Of a stretch of 64,000 nucleotides of DNA, positions 11,869-22,544 are shown piece after piece. Source of the stretch: Eopsaltria australis. Taxonomy: Eukaryota > Chordata > Aves > Passeriformes > Petroicidae. The translations under genes and the position numbers were made by a program. Numbering within the stretch: the stretch's first letter is position 1; every line of letters starts with the position of its first letter. Location of the stretch: contig JAVTVJ010000344.1 of assembly GCA_034509425.1 (NCBI GenBank), positions 727,872-791,871 of the forward strand, read 5' to 3'. The notes under the pieces are model-generated. The model was not told the origin of the DNA. It made no database searches and was given only the letters and a program-made list of their open reading frames with translations.

Positions 11869-13405
11869 GAAAGATACCTTGAGAAAGAATTAGTTTTTGT
11901 GAACCCAAGAGCTGCTTATAAATATTTTCTAGTACTTTATTCCAGATAAACCATATTCTAGCACTTCTTTGAGCAAGTAAGTAAACCAGTCCCACATGTT
12001 CTTCATAGGCAAAAGAAAAATATATTAATGCAGAGCAGCAAAATGATGAAAGACCTTAAAATAGAAGGAGTGGACAAAGACAGACAAATATTCCCTGCTG
12101 TAAAACTCAACACCCAAAAATTTTTCTATGTAAAATTCTATTTCTGTAATTACCCAGGTTTCTTGATAAGAAAGATGTGCTTGACAATTAGGTTAACATA
12201 GGTGATTCTGGATGGTTGCTTTTCTCTCTCAGAAAAAGGAAAATTCTCAATATATCTTAGGGCATTCAGTGTATTTTACTAAACATGTCAGATACCTAGG
12301 ATGAAATCCTACCTCATCTGAAGGGAATGGACTTGTTGAATGCATGGAGCCCTATAGTTAGCCCTGTACCTCATTCACTGAAAGTCTTTCATGCTTTATG
12401 ACTCAGGGGATAGGGACACACATCAGCTTGACTTATGAAATTAAAAAAGGTAGGATAATGTGTGAGCCAGAGAAAGAAGCTGAGGTTTATGGCTGTACTG
12501 CAGTTGGCAGCCCACATTCAAGGCAAACCATTAGAAGACAACCATCCTTGTGCAACACTCAATAAATGACCTGTTGCACTCCTAGAGCCTTCGGTGAACC
12601 ATCTGACAGCTTGGGAAAGAAGTAAACTGGGATAGAAGTAAACATGCTCCTCTCTCCTATTGTTTTCAAACACAGGGGCAAAATATGCCAGGCTTTGTTG
12701 AGCAATTTGCTTGTGGGGAGTTTCACTTAATTGAGAATTCAGAAGTTGTCTTGTGGTTTGGCTGGCTAGTTCAGAGAGAAACAACCAATACTCAAAACTT
12801 ATTTAAAGACATGTGGGACCTTGTCTGCTCCATCTGACCAGTTCAGCAGGAGCCCTATGTGAACCACTTAAAGAAAAATCCTTTAGAACACAGTCTTTTC
12901 CCTTCCCATAATACCTCAGACTAAGACAGACCTAAAGTTTGACAATCATCTGTGATTTTTTTTCTCCCTACAGTTTTTTGCTTTCTTTTTCTCCCCAGTG
13001 AAACTGATCGTTTAAGAAAAGAAAATGTACAACCTTCTAATTCAAACTAGGTGCAATTTCAAAATAAAAAAGCTACTTACTTAAATGGAGACTTGAGATT
13101 GGCATTCAGGTGTCTACATACATTCAGACACATCAGAATTTATAAGAAACGCAGGCAAAATCAAGCTCCTAATAAAATCATGTAAATAAAACCAAAATGG
13201 ACAAAGTGTTACCACATTAATTAAATGAATTAAAAACCTCTGCTCCTTTAGAGGAGTTGAATTGAAGTAACTGCTCTCCACTGCAGGCAGTACATTTCTC
13301 TTAAAAAATTAAATGCCATATTCTGAACTGATCTGCAAGACTTTAGAGTTTGTCACAGAAAATGCAATGTTTACCCACATCTTCCTTTTGTTAGAGAAAT
13401 GTAGA

Positions 13406-13444
13406 GGGGAGGGGAAGGGAGGGGAGGGGTGGGGAGGGGAGGGG
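13406..13444 (+). repeat. G-run tract with strong G-quadruplex potential
   Basis: Consecutive runs of three or four G separated by one A or T or by AA, with at least seven runs in 39 bp. This easily meets the usual G3+N1-7 x4 pattern for an intramolecular quadruplex. It lies about 9.1 kb upstream of the TLE1 start codon, in otherwise AT-rich DNA. Confidence 0.85.
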
Positions 13445-15829
13445 AAGAGCCATTTCACTTGCAGATGTGAAAAGAACTGATAAAAGTGCTCTTGTATTGT
13501 CCCATCTTCAGAAAACTAATCATGTATCTCTTTCATTTAAGTGAAACACCTTATTAAAAAACAAAATATGGGCAATATAGGAATATTAACTTCAATGTAT
13601 AATAATGCTAAATGGTGTATGTGCACCTGTATTCCTGTATGCCTTGTTCTGCTTACTTTCTGTTTTTTGGGGTTTATATGGGTGAGATTTGCAACATATT
13701 TTATTGCAAAATTAATGAAGATATAATGGTTTCACTTATGAGATTCACTCTGTTCTCAAAGTACAATCTACTGCCAGTTTTAGGGCATAGACATTCTCCT
13801 GAGCTATGCTCTTGGGTCATGTTGCATTGAGATTTTCTTCTGCATGGATGCTACTTAACTTCGACAGCTGAGCACCTGAGCATGCAGAAGCACATTTACA
13901 GACAGTAAAACTACAGCAGAAAACGTGAGAGGCTGGGTAGAAAATGTCTTACTATCAACTATTGAATTTATAATAGTAAATTATGAATATGTGCATGCTT
14001 TTGATTGCTCTTTAACTCAGGTGGATAGATGGAAAATCATTCTTGTGAAAAGGACACACACATACCCAACCAACCAGCAACAAAAAACAATCATGACCTG
14101 AAGCAACAAAACACAACCCCTTTGTGCCCTCACCATCCCCTCCACACCCAAGCAATGTTCAACATCCCTCCTATACTGTACTCATTAGCTCCCTTGTTTT
14201 CAAAAAAGATATCCTTTGGCTGCTTTCTTCTTAACAAGCAGTATTATTATTGACTCTTCATCATGCTTTCTTACTGCTAAATATTCAGATATTTACTCTA
14301 CTCTCTGAGTAATCATGATGTAGCTTTCTGCAATAGAAGGTATATCAGTATTTTTGAGGCAGGAATATGGAAGTGGAATTGAACAGGATGGATCCATTTT
14401 TCCTTACCTTCATACCAGCTTTCTACTGGGTGATGCCAGTGACTACGAGCATATGTATCAGTGTATCAGACCAGATGGATAGTTGCAAGGCATGCCTTTT
14501 TGATTGGGTGCTTCATATGGACATTCACTTGAGAACTGAGCAGATGATACACATTTGTGACAATTCTAGGTGTATGTCAAATAGTGGAATTGATTATTTT
14601 GTATTGTGCAAAATGGATATACTCTATTAATAATTAAAGTTGTCATTACATGTTAATCCCCCAGAATATAAACTGAGACATCTGCATTGAATATTGTGGA
14701 AGAGCGGTGTAACTAGAAAAACAGAGAGGTGGTCAGTGCTGGATGACTCAAACAGTTAATTACTTCCTTTTTATACTGTGAGCAACTGTTACTGTTTACA
14801 ATCTTGCCTGAAGATCAATGGTGTTTTACTAAGGAAATTTCTACATTTGTTAAGAACTGCATCACAGCAGTACTGAAAACCCACCTCCTGGTTTAATTCC
14901 TCTCCACAGTTCTCCCCCCCATCACTACCATCACTATCCTTGTGCAGCAACTTCTTTCACATAATTTCTCCACTTCTCATTGGGTCCTAAAAGACATATT
15001 TGTTAGTTCCATTCCCTCAAGGATATGGGAGCCCAGAGCTGTTAGGGCATGGGGAAAGTTGGAAACAGAGTTAATGCCTTTTTGCCACCAGTGCTGGAAG
15101 AGCATCTCCACAGATGTTGCAGCCGTAGCACGCCAGCACATTACAGCAGCCACATTATGAAGAGACAGCAGGACAGGACAATCTGCTCTCGTCTAGACTC
15201 TACCAGACTGAAATCTCAGGTCTGGAGTAAAAGGTTGGTATAAGAGCAGCTCATATGGTGTTTATAATCTCAGTAGGCAAGAACCTCTTCTGAAGGACCA
15301 AGAGGCAGAGGTATTACAGGAAACAGCTGCCAAACTTAAGCCAGCTTTCAGGTGAATCTGCTTCCTATTGGATGACAGAGAGCCACTCTGGTTCCACTCA
15401 CAATATTTCTGTACCACATCTGTACTTTAAACATCCTAAAGGCTGCTGCTTTCATACGTGGAGAACAGATACGAGAGTAAAGGATAGGGCTTCATGTACC
15501 TTAGCAGCAGCAAGCAAGTTGCCATTCCTAATCCCGAAATGCCAGTGCACTTGGTGCCATCTCTCCCTCTCAGACAATCCCTTTCTTTGTATAATGAAAC
15601 TTCCATCAGCCATTTCAACAAATGTTTTGAGAGCATCATTTCCACAAGACCATTTGCCTCAATGCTATTTCCCCTGTGGTTTTAAGTCTAAGGGTCTTCG
15701 GTGATCTGTAGACTCTTTCTAATGCTATTGACAGCTTAGGGGAAAAAAAACTTCCATTAATCCTGTCAAAAGACTATATATATGGAACCAAAATAGGATG
15801 GAAAAGTTTTAATATTTTGCCAGGCAAAG

Positions 15830-16400
15830 AAAAATAGTATACCACTGCAGTGCAATGATTAACTGTACCTTTGTGGCTACCTTCCCTTTTCGGTAGCTCC
15901 CGAAAAGGGGGATAAAATTTCTACGCTTGCATAGCATCATTGGTAAAAACACAGGTGTTTTGCATATGTATGTCACACACAACCTACTATTCTGTACGCA
16001 CGGCCTGATCTGGTGAAGCCTGACACAAAGATATCTTTTTTCAAGCAAGTATTGTCATGGACTTCAAAGGGACTATTTCCAGGAGTAAAACTTTGTCATG
16101 TGTGTGATGACAGGATCAGGGTGCTGGTATGATCAGGCACTCTCATTTACTGTATGAAATATACACACACTGCTCGTTTAGCTGTCACCTCCTGCGATGG
16201 AGGCCTCATTCTGCTGTGGGTTGAAGTGTGATACACTGGCAAGTGGTCTTTATTAGAAAGGTCATTGACGCTGTCAAGCATCCTTTGAAAGGTGACATTG
16301 CACCTAGAAGGTTATCAGGCCAGAGCCATGAAGTCTACAACAATTTCTCTGTCAATATTGTAAACAGGTAATACATCTGACCTCTTTTCGGACTTAACAA
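15830..16400. promoter_or_regulatory. Candidate conserved non-coding block upstream of TLE1
   Basis: The sequence is neither repeat-like nor coding. It is dense in recognisable binding-site cores (ATGATTAA, TTTGCATATG octamer-like, TGTCATGGAC, GGTGACATTG) and contains a perfect 10-bp hairpin (15884-15909). The texture resembles developmental enhancers near co-repressor genes. This is inference from composition only; no alignment was possible. Confidence 0.3.
15884..15909. repeat. Perfect inverted repeat, 10-bp arms, 6-nt loop
   Basis: CCCTTTTCGG (15884-15893) and its exact reverse complement CCGAAAAGGG (15900-15909) are separated by TAGCTC. Both arms hold a CpG in a CpG-poor region. No terminator or RNA role is implied in a vertebrate genome; it may be a paired protein-binding site. 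Confidence 0.85.
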
Positions 16401-16740
16401 AACACAGATGATTGAAGTTCTTCTGTGCCTCTTTCACCCTTCTGTCATCCATGTATACACTTTCCCCAAGCTTTGTCTTGAAGTACCCTGAAGAAGTAGT
16501 GAAGTTGAGAAAGAGCTACTTTAATTATAAGTACCACAGTAATGAATTCAAGTACACTCATTTATCATAAAGGGCTTCCCCATCTGTCTCTAAAGTATGC
16601 TCAAAAATGCTGTGTATTTGATAACAAGAATGTTGAGAATTTAACACATTTTAGTTTTAAGCACTCCATTTTGGCTAGCGTTTTGTAAGATTGTACAACT
16701 GAATTTTGACTAAAGGAGCAGATTGGTGGCGGAGGGGGGA

Positions 16741-16799
16741 GTGCGTGTGGGGAGTGTGTGTGCGTGTGTGTGTGTGCGCGCGTACGTGCGTGTGTGTGG
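16741..16799 (+). repeat. (TG)n tract with CG steps, Z-DNA-prone
   Basis: Alternating purine-pyrimidine run of TG repeats with embedded GCGCGCGTACGTGCG around 16777-16790. Alternating CG and TG dinucleotides are the classic Z-DNA-forming pattern. It borders the candidate conserved block that starts near 16840. Confidence 0.9.
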
Positions 16800-16839
16800 T
16801 CTCTTCCTAATTTATTTGCACTTCAACCCACTGGGATCA

Positions 16840-17690
16840 AGCTGCAATCCCTGTAGGCAAAAGAAGATTAGGGAAAGCGACTGACTGTTTTTTCCCAGAC
16901 ACAGAAGGGAAAGCGACTTCTCAAGTACCGCAAGTTTTTCTGGCCACTGTACAAATTGTTCCTTAGTATGGAGAGTTTCCAAAAGACCTAATTAGCAACT
17001 CGCTACAAACATTTCTTTGCATTAGCTAATGATCCGGCTACACTTGTAAGCAAACAGTACCAACATATCTAATCAATGCAGAAAACCAACAGAATGCCTA
17101 TTAAACATCTGGATGTAATTTTCTAGTTAGACTTAGAACAAAATGAAAACATATGCAGGTTTCTTTGATCTATGCCTCAACAAAGAAATTGTCAATAAAA
17201 AAACACACTGGCCAGTCAATGTGTCATTTTCATAAAGCCCAGTAATTTCTTTTCAAATGTTCCAGTTTAATTTTTTTGGTTTCCTGCAATCTCTAATTTT
17301 ACCATATTGTGTGAAACCAAAAGGGATTCTTTGGATCTGATTCTTATTTGAGGCTGCACGATCTGCTACCGACTTCTTTTTTTTTTTTGTAAATTCAGCT
17401 CAGGGTTTTTTTAAGGGTGAAGGAATGGGGGAAGTGAATACAGTCATGATGGTAAAGTGACCTAGTGCAACTTTTTGAACATTTTTGCCTACAAGGAAAG
17501 CTACTAATTAAAAAGAAATCAAATTACAAAGAGTGTATGCAATGGCTATTTGCCAAAAGACAGCAAATAATTAGAAATGTAATTGCTTTACGCTGCTCCC
17601 ATCATTTGCACTTCACAAATAAATGAATATTTTAAAACTGATATTGTTTTGCATGCCTTTATAATACTTATTATTCTTTCATCTGTATAG
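16840..17690. promoter_or_regulatory. Candidate conserved non-coding block (homeodomain/POU-rich)
   Basis: AT-rich but complex sequence with clustered homeodomain-type cores (TTAGCTAATGATCC near 17021, AATAATTAGAAATGTAATTG near 17564), octamer-like TTTGCAT and TTTGCATGC, and few CpGs except at such sites. No transposon similarity or coding frame is seen. It lies 3.5-4.5 kb upstream of the probable promoter. This is inference by texture; cross-species alignment would decide. Confidence 0.35.
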
Positions 17691-19210
17691 ACTGTCACTA
17701 CCATACCACATGTACTGTCTGATGCAGATACCTTTTTTTTTTCCTATTTCACCTGCACAACATTGGCATTAAAAACAAATAAACCAAACCCTAAAACAAA
17801 CAAAACCAAATAGAACAACACCATGCCCATGAACACATGCATGTTTCTCTTTCAGCTGAAAATCTAGTGATCAATCTAAAACTTTGAAAGCATAAATTCT
17901 ATTGAATTCTAGAATTGCTTGCTCTCACTATATAGAGTAGAAGAGTGGGACAAATCACACGTTTGCTAAATTGTGTATCGCCCACCTGCAGCTAACTCCT
18001 AGTGATTAACATAATCAACATCTTTGTTTTACGTGCACCAGTTTGCACAAATTTAAAAAATATTGCTTGTAAATAGTACTGTGAACAGTGAAGGAAATAA
18101 TAATAAACATTGCATTAAACAGAACATCATACAATACATCATTTTGCTAAACAATGGATGCTACATCTGAAACCCTCTCAGTATATTTACTGAAATTTAT
18201 GTATATTTACATAACTTACATTTTGGACCCAAGAGTGCTTTTTTTCACTCAAAGCTCCAACTGCTTCCAGTGTGAATTTTCAGTACTCAGCCAGTTTAGG
18301 ATTAGGCCTTTTGCTGTACAAGGTAGGAAGACTATACTAGAATTTTTACAGTAAAAAGCAACTGATTTCAAACAACAGAGTAAAATGGATGACTGGACAG
18401 AACGGTTGGGGAGGTTAATGCTGAAGGAAATATTTTTATTTTTGAAACATGAGACAGAGATTTAGAAACAATTATTTTTAATCCAACTGGAGAATTGTGT
18501 AGAGTATATACAGCATGGGGGCAGAACAATCTGGTATAAAATGCTACCTACTTGAATACAACATGCTTAGCCACATTTTGCTGCCTTTCTGTGGTGTAAA
18601 TAGTGAATATTGCCATGTAACGAGAATGTTCAGTTTCCTGGAATTAATCCAGACTTATACCCATCCAACAAAAAGATTTTTTTATGCTTTAATGAGTCAA
18701 TGATGATATATTATAAATTAGTTAAACACCAGATCATGTTGGTTATTATTCCTGCTATGTAATGTCAGTGGCTCTCACTTGAAAAAAAACCATCACATTT
18801 GATTCTGCTTCTGCTTGTACAGCTCTTCTGTCTCAAATATAATGGATAAGATTCAAAATGCCCTTAAGTGTCTGATTCCAGAATCTAGGTAGGTTAAAAG
18901 CACTTGCTAATAAGAACCAGGAAAACAGAGCTTTTCTCTTTCTGTTAAAACATGCCCTGGACGTTTAAATGTTGACAAATACAGGTAACAAGACATTTCA
19001 GCTTTCATGTAGGTGAGCAATTAAGAAAAAACCAAACTCTTTTTGTTTATGTTCCAAAACACAGTGTTGTTTTAATGTCATATCTGTCAATATCTCATTA
19101 ACAACTTGTGCCAGCAGGTTAAGCAAAGTACAATGAAAGTTAGGTAAGTGTTACATTATTATAGACTCCATAGCTACTAGGTACACACACAAAGTATATA
19201 ATCATAGTCT

Positions 19211-19350
19211 GCATTTTTATGGCACCTTTCATCTGAAGATCTAAGTACTTTAATAAGCATTAAGTAATTACACTTTCCATTGCTATGAACAGAACAGTGA
19301 GTTGGCTTGTCCAAGACAACAAGGGAAGAGCTGGGAACAGAATGCAAGAT
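19211..19350 (+). mobile_element. Ancient MIR-type (core-SINE) fragment
   Basis: The sequence follows the order of the amniote MIR consensus: TTTTTATGGCACCTTTCATC at the left, a degraded 'aagtactttaataagcatta' middle, then GGCTTGTCCAAGACAACAAG and GAGCTGGGAACAGAATGCAAG, matching the MIR core 'gcccaaggtcacacagc...agagctgggatt'. It is strongly diverged, as expected for a fossil that predates birds. Confidence 0.6.
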
Positions 19351-20500
19351 TTTTAGCTTTGCTTATGCAGGCGGAACACCAGACAAGTTTACACTCCCGT
19401 CCTGGGAACCACAATCTAGCAAAGCTCACTATCAAGGGTATTTTGCTTCATCTCTCAAAAACCATTAAAAGCCCATGTATTTATTTATGTGTTCCTCAGG
19501 ATGCATGAACATATGCACCATATACATAAACAGAAACACACACACATCAGTACACCTATAGGTCCAGACACCATTACATGTAGACACATACATGTACACA
19601 GACATGTACGGAGACAGAGATGTACCAGTGCTCACTGACAAAACTCTGCAGCCCTGGAATGAAGTCCAAACTTTGCACTGCAGAAAATCGAGACAGTTTC
19701 ATTTCCTTTTTTGTTGGATATTTTTAAGTAAAACTGGGAATATGGAATATTCTGGGAATAATAATGGAAAACTATCTCTCTGAATGAGTAAAGCTTTACC
19801 TTGGTAATGCAAACATCAAATTTCCTATCAAATTTTAAACAGACTGCTCTTTGTTTGGGATGAAGATGAAACATAATACAATTCTAAGAAAGTTATCTAG
19901 TAAAGGTTAGTGGGGAATTATAAGAAAATGCAGACTATAACATCACCCTTACCATGTTTAAATGATGCGATTCAACATTCTAAGACCTCTTTTTAGGTAG
20001 CACACAGGTACATACCAACAGCAAAAGTGTGTCTTAAGGCACTGTTTTAAGCCCAAAGGTATTTCACACTTCATTGTGGAATTCTGCTATGAGTAAGGTG
20101 CTTGCTAATAGAGGGCACGTTTTGAAGTTTACTTCCCACTGCAAGCTATGTCACCATTTGTCATCTCCTCAGCAAGCACACACAGTCTGTGGAATTTGTT
20201 TGACCCTCGTCTATCTCAAGTGGGCCTATAAACCAAAGTTCTTGACAGCTTTCCTCTATCAGGCCCCTCTTAAAAAGAAGCCAGTTTTCCCCAAAGGACA
20301 ACTTCCGCCTGATCACAGGGTCATTCCACCCAGCTCAGCACTTGGCGTGCCCTGAGCCGCGCAAGCACGCGGGAGGGCTTATCCTTCCTCTCGGCGGTTT
20401 CCGTGGCGCATTGGCAGCAGGTGTCACGGCTCCGCCGCTGTCCCTTGGCGAACGAGGCGGGGCCGTGCGCCCTCCGCAGTGTCCGTGCGGACGTGTCGCC

Positions 20501-20748
20501 GTGCGGAGGGCAGTGCGCGGTGCGGAGGGCAGTGCGGAGGGCAGTGCGCGGTGCGGAGGGCAGTGCGGAGGGCAGTGCGCGGTGCGGAGGGCAGTGCGGA
20601 GGGCAGTGCGGAGGGCAGTGCGCGGTGCGGAGGGCAGTGCGGAGGGCAGTGCGCGGTGCGGAGGGCAGTGCGCGGTACGGAGGGCAGTGCGGAGGGCAGT
20701 GCGCGGTGCGGAGGGCAGTGCGGAGGGCAGTGCGGCGGGCAGTGCGCG
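20501..20748 (+). repeat. GC-rich minisatellite built of a 12-mer and a 7-mer
   Basis: The 248 bp divide without remainder into 16 copies of unit A (GTGCGGAGGGCA, two with a single change) and 8 copies of unit B (GTGCGCG). The order is A B AA B AA B AAA B AA B A B AA B AAA B. B shares its first five bases with A and may be a shortened derivative. Because 12 is a multiple of 3 and 7 is not, the frame shifts at each B, yet no frame meets a stop, which produces false Arg/Ala/Gly-rich proteins on both strands. Confidence 0.95.
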
Positions 20749-20975
20749 GTACGGGCGCTGCGGGCGCTGCCCGCGCGGGACAGGCCCGATGCCGCGGCTC
20801 CGGCGGCTCCGGCGGCGGCGGCGCAGGCGGGTCGCGCGCAGGCGCCGCGCTGAGGCCGGCGCGGCCCCGCCCGCGCGGGCGCCCCACGTTACTTTGACGG
20901 ACAGCGCGGCCTCCCCGCTCTCCTTCCCGCCGACCTTCCCCGCCCCCCGCGGCGCCGCGCGCCCCGCGCGCTCCC

Positions 20976-20980
20976 ATTGG
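20976..20980 (-). promoter_or_regulatory. TLE1: Inverted CCAAT box (NF-Y-type), distal
   Basis: ATTGG in the context CCCATTGGCCGG, the first of three such boxes in 147 bp. NF-Y sites in inverted orientation are common in TATA-less CpG-island promoters. Confidence 0.55.
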
Positions 20981-21062
20981 CCGGCTGGGAGCGCTCCCGC
21001 CGCTCCGCCACAGCAGCGCTTCCCAGCGAAAGCCGGGAGGCGGCGCGACCCCGGCCCTCGCC

Positions 21063-21067
21063 ATTGG
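21063..21067 (-). promoter_or_regulatory. TLE1: Inverted CCAAT box (NF-Y-type), middle
   Basis: ATTGG in the context GCCATTGGCCCG, 87 bp downstream of the first. It is followed by a CRE half-site CGTCA (21085-21089) overlapping an N-box-like CACGAG (21088-21093). Confidence 0.55.
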
Positions 21068-21117
21068 CCCGCGGGGCCGTGGCGCGTCACGAGCCCACGT
21101 TGGCTGCGGCGCCTGCG

Positions 21118-21122
21118 ATTGG
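21118..21122 (-). promoter_or_regulatory. TLE1: Inverted CCAAT box (NF-Y-type), proximal
   Basis: ATTGG in the context GCGATTGGGTGG, 55 bp after the middle box. It is the best anchor for guessing a start site shortly downstream. Confidence 0.55.
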
Positions 21123-21197
21123 GTGGGCGCCCCCCCGCGCGGCGGCGTGGGCGGGGCCGCAGGCTGGTTAGGCGGCGGAGTGTGAAACCGCGTGCTA

Positions 21198-21203
21198 ATG
21201 TAA
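21198..21203 (+). other. TLE1: Minimal start-stop upstream ORF (ATGTAA)
   Basis: ATG is followed directly by TAA. If the transcript starts upstream of here, this is a start-stop element, a known ribosome-stalling uORF type. Whether it lies inside the mRNA depends on the unproven start site. Confidence 0.3.
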
Positions 21204-21434
21204 GCGGCGCGGGCGAGCTCGGCGTGTCCAGCTCGGCCGCGGCCGCGCTCAGGTCCCGCCGAGCGCCGCCCGCCAGGCCGCCGCCTCGGCTTCCCCTTGC
21301 CCTTGGTCGGCGCGGAGGGGACGGGGCAAAGGAAGCTGGTGGTGTTCCCGTCCGCTCGGGTTCGGATTTTTCAGCGGGGACAACTTTATCTCGGGTCGAC
21401 GAGGAGCAGCGGGCCACCGCGGAAGAGAGCGAGG

Positions 21435-21485
21435 ATGATGCTGCTGATGTCGCCGCGATGTATCACGCTCGGGGGGCTCTGGTGA
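21435..21485 (+). other. TLE1: Short upstream ORF in the probable TLE1 leader
   Basis: A 16-codon frame beginning MMLLMSPRC and ending at TGA, about 1.04 kb upstream of the TLE1 start codon. The stop overlaps a GGTGAGA that also looks like a splice donor. If the leader is spliced there, this would be the end of a non-coding first exon. Coding function is not implied. Confidence 0.3.
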
Positions 21486-21582
21486 GACGCGCAGCTCCCA
21501 GATACGCGCCCGCCTGTAGGAGGCTGTAGTGGTGCCGTTGCACGAAGGAGCTTCCCGTCTGATTTAAACCTCAAACGGACGC

Positions 21583-21628
21583 TTTCATTTCTTTTTTCTT
21601 TTTTTTTTTATTTTTTTCTTTTTTTTTT
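21583..21628 (+). repeat. T-rich tract inside the CpG island
   Basis: About 45 bp almost entirely T, broken by single C or A residues, within very GC-rich sequence. It would be a U-rich tract in an unspliced leader RNA, or a polypyrimidine tract in a spliced one. Confidence 0.85.
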
Positions 21629-22520
21629 AAATCTTCCCCAACGGGGCTGGTTGCTTGGACGCTAAGGCCAGCGAGCATCTTGAGGGGTTTGCTTTCCTTT
21701 TGTCCCAGGGACTTCTCTGCAACTAACGGAAGAGTCTGTGCTGCGTGTGTGGTACCCTTTCCTCTGCCCTCCAGCGTTTCGTGCATGTGCTATTGGAGCG
21801 GCTCCGATCGGGGACGGCTGTGCGAGAGCCCCCGCCCGCCTCCTTCCTCCTCCTACTCCTGCCTTCCTCCCTTGTTCATCGCTCTGTGTCTTGCCGGTGG
21901 TTTGGCCCCTACGCCGACGCCTGGGAGCAACGTGTCCGTCCCTGGAGACTTTCTTTCGCCCCTTCGGTTTGCGACGGTCCCGCCGCTGACACTGCGTCCT
22001 GCTCCCTTAGGCTGGATTTTCCCTTTTTGACAAGGGGCAGAAGTGGAGAGAGGAGTCGCTTCCGCTCGGGGTTTCCGGCCTTACAGTCGCGTCGACCACT
22101 TGCGAGTCCGTGAAGGGGATTATTCACTCCCGCTGAGGGGCGGCTGTTGCCTCCCCTTACGCCCCGTCGGGTCCCGTCCCGCCGCGCCCGGGCATTGCGG
22201 GCGCCGCCCGTCGGTCGAAGCGCCGCCGAAGGAGCGCGGAGCTCTGGTGACCGTCCCAAGTGCGGCCCGTCTGCTTTTCCCGGCCACCTTCAGCCCTCCT
22301 TGGAACGACAGTAACAAAGGGCGCCGCGGCTGGGGGATGTCCCCGCGGCGGGGGCACTGAGCCGCGCCTCGCCCCGCTGCTGCCCGCGGCGGCGGAGGGA
22401 AGGTGGCCCGCGGGTGTCGCCGCTCCTGTCCCCTTGGCGCACCGGGTGTGAAGCCGGGGCAGGGCGGGGAGTCTCGCCGCGAGAACCGCGCTGCGAGGGA
22501 GATCCGCCGCGGCCGGAGCC

Positions 22521-22544
22521 ATGTTCCCCCAGAGCCGGCACCCC
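22521..22544 (+). CDS. TLE1: TLE1 coding exon 1 (MFPQSRHP)
   Basis: The eight codons encode the conserved TLE1 N-terminus. The exon ends in phase 0 at CCCC|GTAAGT, a near-perfect donor. TLE4 would read MYPQTRHP here, so this short exon is informative. The upstream leader is continuous CpG-island sequence; its 5' boundary is not determined. Confidence 0.95.

Larger units (their letters stand above)
5862..13405. other. Intergenic DNA, no gene recognised
   Basis: AT-rich unique-looking sequence with short open frames only. The frame at 7378-7626 (82 codons) is followed by AATAAA near 7658, but it shows no domain I recognise and I do not call it. Simple tracts are present (T-run near 6098-6113, A-run near 10732-10746). 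Nothing else can be supported. Confidence 0.55.

Noticed and set aside
21458..21480. Possible first exon of another gene ending at the GGTGAGA near 21480
   Set aside because: No matching acceptor or coding continuation is visible; it is kept only as part of the leader-splicing question.
20321..21529. Long open frames of 124-395 codons on both strands through the CpG island (Arg/Ala/Gly-rich or Pro/Arg/Thr-rich)
   Set aside because: They run through the stop-free minisatellite and GC-rich promoter in several frames at once; composition is that of repeats, with no domain or splice support.
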